From Caviibacterium pharyngocola (GTDB taxonomy: Bacteria; Pseudomonadota; Gammaproteobacteria; Enterobacterales; Pasteurellaceae), in assembly GCF_002795405.1 (NCBI RefSeq), contig NZ_PHGZ01000020.1, positions 1-64,000 of the forward strand: a stretch of DNA of 64,000 nucleotides, in the 5' to 3' direction. The notes beneath the pieces are model-generated. The model had not been told where the DNA came from, ran no database searches, and was given only the letters and a program-made list of their open reading frames with translations. Numbering within the stretch: position 1 is the first letter of the stretch; every line of letters begins with the position of its first letter. Below are positions 16,753 to 24,738 of the stretch, one piece after another. A program made the position numbers and the translations under genes.

Positions 16753-17730
16753 ATGCGTAACATAAATAAATTAAATTTTTGCCTTTTCACCCTATTAATC
16801 GCCATTATCGCCCTTGCGGTTAGCCACCAACTGGGCGATTTTGCCGCACTCAAAAATGCCGATGGGATCATCAGCGATATGCGATCTCTGGTGCTTTGGG
16901 ATATTCGCTTGCCTCGCATTTTGCTCGCCGTGCTCACGGGGGCAAGCCTCGCTTTAGCGGGCAATGCAATGCAGGGGATTTTCCAAAATCCGCTGGCAAG
17001 CCCGGGATTACTGGGGAGTGCGAACGGGGCGACCACCGCCAGCGTCTTTATTCTCTACTACTTCTCAGCACCTTTTACCGTCTTGCTTTTCGGCGGCATT
17101 TTGGGGGCGTTAGCAAGCTTTCTATTGGTGTATGCAATCGCCAAAAATCACGGCACAACAATGATGATCTTAAGCGGCTTGGCGGTGAATATGCTGCTCA
17201 GCTCGGCAATCGCGTTACTGCTGTCTAACGCTCAAAGCCCGTGGGCGTTGGCGGAGCTTTATCGCTGGCTGCAAGGCTCGCTAATGTGGGCGAAAATGGA
17301 AACCTTGCTAATTTCGCTGCCGATTGTGTTCGCGGGCTGTCTCTGTTTATATGCCGAACGCCGTTATATCGACCTGCTCACCTTCGGCGAAGAAACCGCC
17401 AGCACAATGGGTGTAAACCCTAAACGCAGCTTTTTTATCACCACTTTTGGCGTGGCTTTGCTGGTGGGTGCAACCATTCCGCAAACTGGCAGCATCGGAT
17501 TTATCGGCTTAATTGCACCGCACTTTGCCCGCATTTTGCTAAAAAAACGCCCATCGCAACTTTACCTTACAAGTGCCTTAATTGGTGCATTGCTGCTACT
17601 TATTGCCGATTTAGCGATTTTATATGTGCCATTTTTCTCGCATATTTATATCGGCACGCTCACCGCCATTCTTGGTGCACCTTGCCTAATTTGGATTTTG
17701 CTCACTCAACAACGGAGGCTTACCCAATGA
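16753..17730 (+). CDS. FecCD/BtuC-family ABC permease
   Basis: 325 aa from ATG 16753. About ten membrane helices. Family blocks are present: RLPRILLAVLTGASLALAG near the N-terminus and GSIGFIGLIAPHFARILL near residue 255, the latter forming the coupling helix to the ATPase. The start lies 2 bp after the binding-protein stop. The last codons overlap the ATPase start (ATGA), so the genes are translationally coupled. Functions as a homodimer importing a chelate across the inner membrane. Confidence 0.87.
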   Translation: MRNINKLNFCLFTLLIAIIALAVSHQLGDFAALKNADGIISDMRSLVLWDIRLPRILLAVLTGASLALAGNAMQGIFQNPLASPGLLGSANGATTASVFILYYFSAPFTVLLFGGILGALASFLLVYAIAKNHGTTMMILSGLAVNMLLSSAIALLLSNAQSPWALAELYRWLQGSLMWAKMETLLISLPIVFAGCLCLYAERRYIDLLTFGEETASTMGVNPKRSFFITTFGVALLVGATIPQTGSIGFIGLIAPHFARILLKKRPSQLYLTSALIGALLLLIADLAILYVPFFSHIYIGTLTAILGAPCLIWILLTQQRRLTQ

Positions 17731-18467
17731 TAAAAGTTGAAAATATCAGCCTGCCTTATGGCTTAAACAATGTGAGCTGCCAAATCCCACAAGGCAAACT
17801 GGTCGGCATAATGGGGGCAAATGGAGCAGGAAAATCAACGCTATTGAAAAGTATTGCCGGAATCTTACCGCCTGCAAGCGGTGAGATTTGGCTGAAAAAT
17901 CGCAAATTAAGCGAATTGACTGCCCAACAAAAAAGCGAACAGCTCGCCTATCTTGCCCAAAATACGCAGATCAACTGGGATCTTTCCGTCTATGACGTAA
18001 TCGCTCTCGGCTTGCCTCGCCCACTTTCTGCCAGCCAAGAAGCGGAAAAAGTGCGGTCGGTTTCTGAAAAATTTTCCATTACCCATTTATTAAATCAGCC
18101 TTATCAGCAGCTTTCAGGCGGCGAAAAAACACGCGTACAACTTGCTCGTTGCTGCATAAAAGCCAGCCCATTGCTGCTTGCTGACGAACCCATCGCCGCC
18201 CTTGATCCTTACTACCAAATCGACATTATGGAACAACTCAAAGCCCTAACGCCTGAGCACACTTGCGTAGTGGTGATCCATCATCTTTCTCTAGCTTATC
18301 GTTTTTGCGATGAGGTGATTTTGCTCCACCACGGCAAAATCCTCGCCAGCGGTAAAACGGCACAAGTGTTAACTAAGGAGAATTTGGCGAAAGGGTTTAA
18401 CGTGAATGTAACGATTGATAAAGAACGAAAAGAGATTCTTAATATTGAAAAAAATGCCGCGAATTAG
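17727..18467 (+). CDS. ABC transporter ATPase, BtuD/FepC type
   Basis: 246 aa from ATG 17727, overlapping the permease stop by 4 bp. Walker A GANGAGKST (about 34-42), signature LSGGEKTRVQLARC, Walker B LLLADEP with the catalytic Glu, and the switch His (VVIHH). Standard single-domain importer ATPase that powers the FecCD-type permease. Last gene of the uptake operon; its stop lies inside a strong terminator. A full USS (AAGTGCGGT, about 18047) is in the coding sequence. Confidence 0.9.
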   Translation: MIKVENISLPYGLNNVSCQIPQGKLVGIMGANGAGKSTLLKSIAGILPPASGEIWLKNRKLSELTAQQKSEQLAYLAQNTQINWDLSVYDVIALGLPRPLSASQEAEKVRSVSEKFSITHLLNQPYQQLSGGEKTRVQLARCCIKASPLLLADEPIAALDPYYQIDIMEQLKALTPEHTCVVVIHHLSLAYRFCDEVILLHHGKILASGKTAQVLTKENLAKGFNVNVTIDKERKEILNIEKNAAN

Positions 18468-18478
18468 CGGCATTTTTG
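18452..18478 (+). terminator. Terminator of the uptake operon
   Basis: AAATGCCGC (18452-18460) and GCGGCATTT (18467-18475) form a 9-bp stem around the 6-nt loop GAATTA, followed by T. The TAG stop lies in the loop and 3' arm. Confidence 0.85.
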
Positions 18479-18482
18479 TTTT

Positions 18483-18951
18483 TTGAAGATCCCTTTTAGA
18501 CAGGGCAGGGTCTTTCAACCGAACGTTGTTTAGAACTATTGGAAACTAAACAAAAGTCTTAATCCCTTTCGGACAGGGCGGGGTCTTTCGACTACCTATT
18601 GTTTTTCTGTCTATATGGCAGTGTGGTCTTAATCCCTTTCGGACAGGGCGGGGTCTTTCGACTCAGACTCGCACAACAAGCCAAAAAATCGGGTATGTCT
18701 TAATCCCTTTCGGACAGGGCGGGGTCTTTCGACTGAACCTACTCGGCAAAGCTTAAACATGCCAATAGGAGTCTTAATCCCTTTCGGACAGGGCGGGGTC
18801 TTTCGACGAAAAATTATGCAAGAACTTCAAGAATATGCAAATGGTCTTAATCCCTTTCGGACAGGGCGGGGTCTTTCGACGTTTTCTGATTTTGCTACTT
18901 CGTTTTTCTCGGCAGTCTTAATCCCTTTCGGACAGGGCGGGGTCTTTCGAC
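18483..18951 (-). CRISPR. Type III-A CRISPR array, 7 repeats and 6 spacers
   Basis: 37-nt repeats at 18556-18592, 18626-18662, 18697-18733, 18771-18807, 18844-18880 and 18915-18951 are identical. The one at 18483-18519 differs at about nine positions and is the degenerate distal end. Spacers are 36, 33, 34, 37, 36 and 34 nt. The degenerate repeat is far from the cas genes, and a promoter-bearing AT-rich leader is on the right, so the array is transcribed leftward. In that orientation repeats begin GTCGAAAGACCCCGCCC and end GGGATTAAGAC, leaving an 8-nt 5' handle ATTAAGAC like other type III handles. The repeat can form a short stem from CCCCGCCCTGTCC and nearby G-rich bases. I noticed no spacer match within the window. 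Confidence 0.97.
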
Positions 18952-19121
18952 TGCGGAGGGCGGAATTTTCTTTTTCTCTCAATAAGTTAGAGAGAGGCTT
19001 CCCAACTTTTTCAATATACTTCAGAGTGAGGTATTGATTTGGTGAAAATCTAATCAAATTCATTATTCCACAGCCTAAAAACCACGTTATTATAACAATT
19101 AAAAGCAAGAGAGGCGAAGGG
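18952..19121 (-). promoter_or_regulatory. CRISPR leader with probable promoter
   Basis: 170 AT-rich bp between the first repeat and the cas2 stop. A perfect TATAAT lies at 19094-19089 on the minus strand, about 140 nt from the first repeat; the -35 region is weak. New spacers would be added at 18951. Overlapping small reading frames here look like chance. Confidence 0.6.
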
Positions 19122-19409
19122 TTATTCTTCCGAATTTAGCGGCAATCCCGTCCAGATAATCCCTTCCGGTAATACCGGCTTGCCGATTTGCCATTGTTTG
19201 GCGTTTGAAGGCAAGGGATAAACCCGTAAATCATCTTGTTTTTTGTGAATTAAGGTCAAAACATCATTTAAACAGCCTTGAAGCTCTTTTAACTTTCCTT
19301 CAAATAAAAAGATGCTGTATTGAATCGGCGTGGCATATTTCAACATCTGCTTATGCACTTTTTGCAGCCGTTTTGCATCAGAAATATCATAGCCAATAAG
19401 ATATTGCAT
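19122..19409 (-). CDS. cas2: CRISPR adaptation protein Cas2 (leader-side copy)
   Basis: 95 aa, normal Cas2 size. It begins MQYLIGYDISDAKRLQKVHK: the ferredoxin-like first strand with conserved Asp8, then the Arg-containing helix, QYSIFLFEGKL and the C-terminal YPLPS strand. Cas2 dimers bridge two Cas1 dimers during spacer integration. It is encoded 8 bp after cas1. A second, different Cas2 lies on the other side of cas1 (20502-20786), which is unusual. Confidence 0.9.
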   Translation of the reverse strand: MQYLIGYDISDAKRLQKVHKQMLKYATPIQYSIFLFEGKLKELQGCLNDVLTLIHKKQDDLRVYPLPSNAKQWQIGKPVLPEGIIWTGLPLNSEE

Positions 19410-19417
19410 ATCGCCTC

Positions 19418-20491
19418 CTAGAAATAAAATTCATAATTAGCCAGCATTGTGCGTTGATTGAAGTAGTAATTTTCCAATAGCTTTTTCCAGTTTTCTTCAT
19501 ATTGCTCAATATTGCCCGGTAAGTATTGGCTGGAACGGCGTTGTGGTGAGCTGCTTAAATTACTGCTTTTTAATAAATTAACCAAATCGCGGCAATTTTC
19601 TTCCAACATTTTTCGCCAGTTGCCGATAGCTTTTTCATATTCTTGATAAAAATGCACTCGTCCGGTTTTGCCTAAAAAACAGCCTTCTTGCGTGGTGGAA
19701 AAATATTCTTCTCTTAATCTATTTTTGCGAAAACAGCCTAACAGCCAATTATCTACCAATGGACGCAGCGGTTCGATTAAATCGCACGCAAGGGATTCTC
19801 GCCCGTAGTCAAGGCTGTGAAAAAAGCCGATAAACGGATCTAACCCTGCTCCATAAATCGCGAGCACGGCTTCGCTATGTAATAAGGTGTAACTTAAGGA
19901 TAAAACGGCATTAAACGGATCTTTTGGCGGGCGGCGATTTCTGCCGTTAAAACGTAAGGAAGGCGGAAGATAAAGGCTAAGGGCGGTGAAATATGCTGCT
20001 GCGGCTCTGCCTTCAATACCACGAAGCGAAGGCAAATTGGTCTGTTCGTTGATTTTGGCGATGAGGCTATCTAGTTCTTCCGCTTTCGGCACGAGCAAGC
20101 ATTTTTTATCTAAACGAGCGTTGGAGGCTTGCCAAAGCCAATTTTTCTGGGTAATTAATTTAAGTTTAAGGAGTTTTTGGGCAAAGGAAAGACAAAAAGC
20201 TTCGTTATTGGCTAGTTCATATTGAGCGAGGCGGCGTTCGGCATCATTATGCGGTTGAGACATAAAGAGTGTCGGTTCGTTTTTCCGCCCTGAAAGACAG
20301 ATAATGCCGATATTGCGTTCGCCTAGTTTGGCGAGTAGCGAGGCTTGCAGTTTAACATCGCCTTTTAAGTAGATTCGTTCAATCGGGGCAAGAGGAATAG
20401 TGCCGATACGCTCCTCATTTTCATAACAGACTAATGCTTCGCCGCTGAGTTTAATTTCCGAGCCTTTACGATCAATATATAAACTAGACAT
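19418..20491 (-). CDS. cas1: CRISPR integrase Cas1
   Basis: 357 aa from ATG 20491, preceded by GGAGGCAC; an upstream in-frame extension overlapping cas2 has no ribosome site. The N-terminal beta domain begins SSLYIDRKGSEIKLSG. The helical catalytic domain has the metal ligands in LRGIEGRAAAAYF (Glu), the FHSLDYGRESLACDL block (His, Asp) and the following conserved Glu/Leu region. Catalyses integration of spacer DNA at the leader end. Adaptation genes are arranged cas2-cas1-cas2. Confidence 0.93.
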   Translation of the reverse strand: MSSLYIDRKGSEIKLSGEALVCYENEERIGTIPLAPIERIYLKGDVKLQASLLAKLGERNIGIICLSGRKNEPTLFMSQPHNDAERRLAQYELANNEAFCLSFAQKLLKLKLITQKNWLWQASNARLDKKCLLVPKAEELDSLIAKINEQTNLPSLRGIEGRAAAAYFTALSLYLPPSLRFNGRNRRPPKDPFNAVLSLSYTLLHSEAVLAIYGAGLDPFIGFFHSLDYGRESLACDLIEPLRPLVDNWLLGCFRKNRLREEYFSTTQEGCFLGKTGRVHFYQEYEKAIGNWRKMLEENCRDLVNLLKSSNLSSSPQRRSSQYLPGNIEQYEENWKKLLENYYFNQRTMLANYEFYF

Positions 20492-20501
20492 AGTGCCTCC
20501 G

Positions 20502-20786
20502 TTATACCAATAAAAAAGGTTGAGTAGATTGAAGGTGAGCCTTGCCGAATAACATCGGTTCGGTATCGTTGTGCAACTGAAAAATAAATAATCTGTCTTC
20601 AAAACATTCCATAAGTGCGGTGATTTCTACACGAAATTTTGCAAGTTCGTGCGCCGTTAACCAACATTCATAAAACGATTTTTGCCCGCCGATAGCATAG
20701 CTTTCGACTTTTTTATGAACGCGATAAAGGCGTTTTGGATCGCAAATATCGTAGGCGATAAGGTAGCGGGTACGTTGGGTGTTCAT
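20502..20786 (-). CDS. cas2: CRISPR adaptation protein Cas2 (second copy)
   Basis: 94 aa. Starts NTQRTRYLIAYDICDPKRLYRVHK, the Cas2 first strand with its conserved Asp, followed by QKSFYECWLTAHEL and the acidic FEDRLFIFQLH strand. It differs strongly from the other Cas2 (19122-19409), especially in the second half, so this is not a recent duplication. It may form a heterodimer or one copy may be a regulatory nuclease; this is inference. A USS (20613-20621) lies in the gene. It ends 11 bp before cas1. Confidence 0.87.
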   Translation of the reverse strand: MNTQRTRYLIAYDICDPKRLYRVHKKVESYAIGGQKSFYECWLTAHELAKFRVEITALMECFEDRLFIFQLHNDTEPMLFGKAHLQSTQPFLLV

Positions 20787-20820
20787 TTTTATTATCCGAT
20801 GAGATTGAGATTTTTATTGC

Positions 20821-20916
20821 TTAAGTCTTTGTAAGGAAATCATCCTTAATACTCATTGTATAAGCATAAATAATTACAGCGACTGTTAGCGTTTTTACTA
20901 CAAATTGGATATTCAT
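20821..20916 (-). CDS. Small membrane peptide in the cas locus (31 aa)
   Basis: ATG 20916 to TAA 20821, preceded by AGGGA five bases upstream. The peptide is MNIQFVVKTLTVAVIIYAYT followed by MSIKDDFLTKT. It has one hydrophobic helix of about 15-18 residues with a short charged C-terminus. It lies 8 bp after the 29-aa peptide gene and 34 bp before cas2. No family recognised. A toxin-like, membrane-targeting or immunity-modulating role is possible but not shown. Translation is inferred only from the ribosome site, hydrophobicity and pairing. Confidence 0.5.
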   Translation of the reverse strand: MNIQFVVKTLTVAVIIYAYTMSIKDDFLTKT

Positions 20917-20924
20917 TGATTTCC

Positions 20925-21014
20925 CTATTTACTTTTTTTGATTTCATTTGCAATAACTGTTACTACAGCGATAATCACAGCCCGCATTATTTTATTTGCC
21001 ATTTCTTTATCCAT
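20925..21014 (-). CDS. Small membrane peptide in the cas locus (29 aa)
   Basis: ATG 21014 to TAG 20925, with an excellent AGGAGA six bases upstream. Lysines at the N-terminus (MDKEMANKIM) precede a hydrophobic helix RAVIIAVVTVIANEI and a basic tail KKSK: the layout of a single-span membrane or pore-forming peptide. It is the first gene after a promoter with a TATACT -10 box and the shared palindrome at 21091. The second peptide follows 8 bp downstream, then cas2-cas1-cas2. It resembles type I toxins in size and charge only. No family recognised. Confidence 0.55.
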   Translation of the reverse strand: MDKEMANKIMRAVIIAVVTVIANEIKKSK

Positions 21015-21057
21015 AATATTTCTCCTGAATTTTTTATTTATTACTTGGAATAAGTTA

Positions 21058-21104
21058 AGTATAGAAGGAAATTAAAAAGAAAATATAAAATTGCAAATTT
21101 GTAA
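21058..21104 (-). promoter_or_regulatory. Promoter of the peptide/adaptation unit with shared palindrome
   Basis: On the minus strand: TTACAAATTTGCAA (21104-21091), 27 nt, then -10 TATACT (21063-21058). The -35 position has TATATT. The palindrome and its distance to the -10 box match the sites in front of csx16 and cas10 within one base. Confidence 0.55.
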
Positions 21105-21125
21105 AAAAAACGCCTTCCGGCGGTT
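21103..21125 (-). terminator. Short terminator after the NE0113-family gene
   Basis: On the minus strand CGCC-GGAA-GGCG is followed by eight T. The stem is only 4 bp, but the GGAA loop and long T-run are typical. It separates the effector unit from the peptide/adaptation unit. Confidence 0.55.
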
Positions 21126-21132
21126 TGAGATA

Positions 21133-22296
21133 TTAGAGAATATGAGAAATGTTTTCTTGAATTTGGCGAATATCAATATTTTCCAAATTAATTTGCAGCA
21201 CATAAATCTCATTATAGGAATAAGGAATATATTGGCTTTTACTGTGTTTACCGATAGAAAATGCACTGCGGACTTTTTTGGTAATATCCGTTTGCGAATC
21301 ACTTAGAGTTCGACGGATTTTATCCAGATCTTTAAATTGCTCAGCCATATTGCTATCGGAATATTTCAATACGTCATAAATACCTAAATAAGTGCGGCTT
21401 AAATTTTCCATATTTTCATACACGCCGAATGCCCATTGTTGTTTTTTGGCAATAAATAAACTCAGCAATAAAGCATAGCCTCTTGGTGAAAGTTTAATTT
21501 TTTTTGTACCGAATAAGACTGCTCTTCTTTCTATCGGCGAGAGAAATTTTAATGTCGCCACATCCAAAATTTGTTGAGCGTTTTTCACCGATTCGCTATA
21601 GGAAATTTGATTGTTTAATAACTCGTCCGGCACGCCTAACCCTAAGCGCACCCAAGGAATTTCCGCCAGCATTACTTTGCCGTCTTTAGCATCAAATTCT
21701 ATCCCTTTTGTATTATAAATCTTATGGCTATAAGGTTTAGGGTAGAAAAAACTCGGTTGATTTTCAAATTCTGCGGAAACCAAAACGTGAGAGAGACTAT
21801 CTTGTTTACGTCCGTAAAGGGAAAGGGCGTAACCTAAGAAAAAGCCCATTGTTTTGCGACCACCTGCAATAGAGACGTGAAGGGCAGTATCATCATCTTG
21901 GCAAAGCTTACCCACTAATTTGACAATTTGGTCAGAAGCCAATTCATTTTCTTCAGGCGAGCGAATATCACTTAATTTTTCACCGCACTTATCTTCGATC
22001 ACCTCAATGCAGCTTTCATCAAAATGGATATGAGAAAAGCCGTATTGTGTGCCGTAATCTTCTATAAATTCTTCCAATGCACCTTTCCGTTCTTTTCGTC
22101 CGCCTTCAATGCCAAGTAGCATTTTGATTAGTTGGTTTTTACCTTGTAATGTAGTAATTACTCGGATTTCTGTTGGAATAAAGCCTTTTTCCGTAACTAA
22201 CGCATAAAGTGTTTCTGTTACTACCGCCGGTGACATTCCTGTAACAGAGAGTAAAATGCGTTTTTTGTAATTTTCTACCATTTTCTTGCGATCCAT
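21133..22296 (-). CDS. CARF-domain protein of the NE0113 family (type III ancillary)
   Basis: 387 aa. N-terminal Rossmann-like CARF domain (about 10-220) with LLSVTGMSPAVVTETLYAL and the ligand-loop motif IAGGRKTMGFFLGYALS (about 143-159), typical of the TIGR02584/NE0113 family, which databases list as CRISPR ring nucleases. The C-terminal 150 residues look like a winged helix (KLSPRGYALLLSLFIAKKQQ). Likely role: binding, and perhaps cleavage, of cyclic oligoadenylate made by Cas10, to end or modulate signalling. The start may be ATG 22296 or ATG 22281; both overlap the Card1-like gene. A USS is at 21982-21990. Confidence 0.78.
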   Translation of the reverse strand: MDRKKMVENYKKRILLSVTGMSPAVVTETLYALVTEKGFIPTEIRVITTLQGKNQLIKMLLGIEGGRKERKGALEEFIEDYGTQYGFSHIHFDESCIEVIEDKCGEKLSDIRSPEENELASDQIVKLVGKLCQDDDTALHVSIAGGRKTMGFFLGYALSLYGRKQDSLSHVLVSAEFENQPSFFYPKPYSHKIYNTKGIEFDAKDGKVMLAEIPWVRLGLGVPDELLNNQISYSESVKNAQQILDVATLKFLSPIERRAVLFGTKKIKLSPRGYALLLSLFIAKKQQWAFGVYENMENLSRTYLGIYDVLKYSDSNMAEQFKDLDKIRRTLSDSQTDITKKVRSAFSIGKHSKSQYIPYSYNEIYVLQINLENIDIRQIQENISHIL

Positions 22297-23447
22297 TCTT
22301 GAACTTTAGTTGGTAAACGTTTTAAATCTGTCGCTTGAATGATCTCAATATTTAAAAATTTTGCTCGATTTTTTACAGCGTCAGATACTTCAAAATAACT
22401 TACCAAACATTTTTTAGTAAATAATCCACCATAATCTTTTAGTGTTTCTAATTTATAAAGAATATCTTCTGCTTTTTTCTCCATTTTTTCCGTTTTACAT
22501 TCGATGATATGTAATTTATTTTTTGCCATAAACACAATATCAAATTCATTTTTATGACCTTTATTCTCATTGGCATATCCGGATTTATCCGAACGATAGC
22601 GGAAATTGGCAACGTCAGCATTTAATAGAATATCTTCAATGCTTTTGATATTTTTAATTTGATGGTAAGTGTAGTCTTCTAACCAACCACCACTTAAAAA
22701 TTCTTGAATTTTGCGATTTTTAAAATTAACCGTTTCACCGTCATATTCAATCAATTTTTGATAATCTAATCCAAGGAATAAATTATCCATTTCTTTTGTT
22801 TTTGGTCTTTTTTCTTTTTTATCAAACTGGGATTTGTATCCATTATCTCTTGAAATTGAGGCGTGATTATTTAGCATTGGGACAAGATTTGTATAATTAG
22901 CATAATTTTGAATAAATGGATCAATGGCTGGAAGTAATTTTATATTTTCTTGAGGATCGCCTTGGTTTAATACTGTTGCACCATACGCAGATAAATAAGT
23001 TTTCACATTATTAATTGCATTAAGCGGTTGATTAGGTAACCAAGCTTTATTTTCATCTTTAGTAATAAAAATAATACGATTTTCTTGGTCGGTATCAACA
23101 TAGAAAATAGGCTTGCCAGCAAAGGTAAAAGCATTTGCAAGAGCAATCGACATTAATTTTGTTCCGCCGGTAACATTAGCTGCAACGTTTTTATCTTCAT
23201 AACGGTTAATAAGATCCAAAAATTGATCTTCCATTTCGCCAAAATTAAATTCATCAGCAACTTCTTCAATAGTTACTTTGATATGGAGATTTTTAAATGT
23301 ATTAGCTAAAAATTCAGCCTTATTTTTCATTGTTTTAGAAACAATAAAAACGGCTTCTTGAGGTTTAAATGTTGTATCTAATACAGGTAATAAATTAGGT
23401 GCGGCTTGTCCTGAAATTAAACAAAAATGAATATCATACTTTTGCAT
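22275..23447 (-). CDS. Card1/Can2-like CARF nuclease effector
   Basis: 390 aa from ATG 23447, with AGGAATGC upstream; the longer in-frame start overlaps csx16 and lacks a ribosome site. N-terminal CARF domain with NVTGGTKLMS (91-100). C-terminal PD-(D/E)xK nuclease of the DUF1887 type: GGWLEDYTYHQI (Glu257), GHKNEFDIVF (Glu301, Asp303) and HIIECKTEK (Glu316, Lys318). Known family members (Card1, Can2) are dimeric DNA/RNA nucleases activated by cyclic tetra-adenylate. All catalytic positions appear intact, so this is the probable killing or dormancy effector of the system. Confidence 0.88.
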   Translation of the reverse strand: MQKYDIHFCLISGQAAPNLLPVLDTTFKPQEAVFIVSKTMKNKAEFLANTFKNLHIKVTIEEVADEFNFGEMEDQFLDLINRYEDKNVAANVTGGTKLMSIALANAFTFAGKPIFYVDTDQENRIIFITKDENKAWLPNQPLNAINNVKTYLSAYGATVLNQGDPQENIKLLPAIDPFIQNYANYTNLVPMLNNHASISRDNGYKSQFDKKEKRPKTKEMDNLFLGLDYQKLIEYDGETVNFKNRKIQEFLSGGWLEDYTYHQIKNIKSIEDILLNADVANFRYRSDKSGYANENKGHKNEFDIVFMAKNKLHIIECKTEKMEKKAEDILYKLETLKDYGGLFTKKCLVSYFEVSDAVKNRAKFLNIEIIQATDLKRLPTKVQEWIARKW

Positions 23448-23458
23448 ATTGCATTCCT

Positions 23459-23749
23459 CTAAAGTTTTTGAATATAAAAAGGTTCGATTGTGCATTGTAA
23501 TGCAGCCATTTCATCAGCAGTCAGTTCAATACCACGCTGTTCCGCTCGTAGATTCACGGATAAAAAATAAAATTTCGCTCCTTTTGCACACACTTGTGCT
23601 GCAAGATGAATCGGTAGTGTGCCGATAACGGTATCATCGGCTTGAATATCTTCTACATTTAAATGGCTTTCAAAACGATCAATTTGGATCGGTTGTTGTT
23701 TCACCCAGTCAATCGCACCTTGATGTCTTGAAATAAACCATGTTGTCAT
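23459..23749 (-). CDS. csx16: Csx16-family CRISPR-associated protein
   Basis: 96 aa beginning TTWFISRHQGAIDWVKQQP, the VVA1548/Csx16 signature, with later TVIGTLPIHLAAQVCAKGA and the RGIELTADEM segment. Csx16 is a small type III accessory protein proposed to be a ring nuclease degrading cyclic oligoadenylate. It is followed by the card1-like gene after 11 bp. It starts its own transcription unit: an extended -10 (TGGTATGAT) and the shared palindrome lie upstream, inside the end of cas6. Ribosome site AAGGAAGG. Confidence 0.87.
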   Translation of the reverse strand: MTTWFISRHQGAIDWVKQQPIQIDRFESHLNVEDIQADDTVIGTLPIHLAAQVCAKGAKFYFLSVNLRAEQRGIELTADEMAALQCTIEPFYIQKL

Positions 23750-23783
23750 TGTAAAACCTTCCTTTTAATTAAAATGAAACGGA

Positions 23784-23829
23784 ATCATACCATTGCCTTT
23801 ATTTAAATCCTGATTTTACAAATTTGTGA
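23784..23829 (-). promoter_or_regulatory. Promoter of the csx16-card1 unit with shared palindrome
   Basis: On the minus strand: TCACAAATTTGTAA (23829-23816), 26 nt, then the extended -10 TGGTATGAT with TATGAT at 23789-23784. The -35 position is poor, as expected for an activator-dependent or extended -10 promoter. The palindrome overlaps the restored stop of cas6. Confidence 0.55.
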
Positions 23830-24738
23830 TTTTATATCGCCCCAAGCCAAATGTTGCGTTTTTGCCGCAATGCAGCCATTGCCCAAGGTAAAGCAATTTT
23901 ACCCATTCAGCAGGAACGTTGCTTAACTGCCAGCTGCCGACAACGCCGCCCAGTTTCATTTTTTGCTTTTGGCGGTAGGAATAACGCGTCCAATCTTGCC
24001 ATCTTAGCTGTTTTTGATCTTGAATTTGCGGAATTTGGGCAATTAATGCCTCAAAATCTAACTTTAATGGCTGATGATGAAATTCGCTTAAGAGCGAAAT
24101 CCGTTTCGCAAGAGTAATTAAAAAGCGGTTTAGGCTAATTTGCTCCGGCTTCAGAGGTTTGCCGTTATCTTGTGCAGGCGTAATGGTGTAAGCAAGTCAA
24201 TATTCAGCGTATTTGCAAAATTTTCAGGTAAAACCACCGCTTGTGAATGTTCGATAATATTGCCTTTTTGCAAAATCGGGGTCTGCTGATTATGTTGATT
24301 ACATAAGAAGATCGCAATAAGTTCGCCTTTTCCGCCGGCAATATTCCATTCAAAAGCACGCTTAAAGGCGAAAGCAATTAGTGGCAGCTGTTGGGTTAAA
24401 CGTCCAAATAGCACGAGATTAAAGGAGAAAATTTCGCCGATTTGATAAGTGCGTTCTCCCCAGCCTTGCGGTTCAATCATATAGCCGTTCGGTACTTGGC
24501 TGAACTGTTGGATTTCGTGATTTTCTGGTGCTGGCGTTTCAAAAATATTGGTGTATGGGCAGCTGCGATAAAGCGGGCAAGATTTGCAGTCGTCCTGCTT
24601 TGTCATACAACTAATTTTTCGTAATGCTCGCCCAAAGGCACCACGAAGTGCAGAGCCTGCATATTCAGGCAATGCAATGGGTTCGGTTACCTGAAAATCA
24701 AATTGATAGCGGGCGATGGGGAAGTTTGATAATTCCAT
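23816..24738 (-). pseudogene. cas6: Cas6 pre-crRNA endoribonuclease, frameshifted
   Basis: The frame from ATG 24738 is typical of the Cas6 RAMP family (PEYAGSALRGAFGRALRK near residue 24, then a cysteine cluster CKSCPLYRSCPY). It stops after 195 codons at 24151. A second frame takes over at about 24172 and runs 120 codons to TAA 23816-23818. It reads PLKPEQISLNRFLITLAKRI and ends in the Gly-rich GKNATFGLGRYKITNL expected at a Cas6 C-terminus. Total length 923 nt is one short of a multiple of three, so a single-base deletion (CTG CA- CAA) explains it. The intact protein would be about 307 aa. Without the C-terminal Gly loop the product should not process crRNA. Confidence 0.8.

Noticed and set aside
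18759..19108. Protein-coding ORFs across the CRISPR array and leader on both strands
   Set aside because: They consist of translated repeats and spacers (for example repeated LIPFGQGG), which is chance reading of the array.
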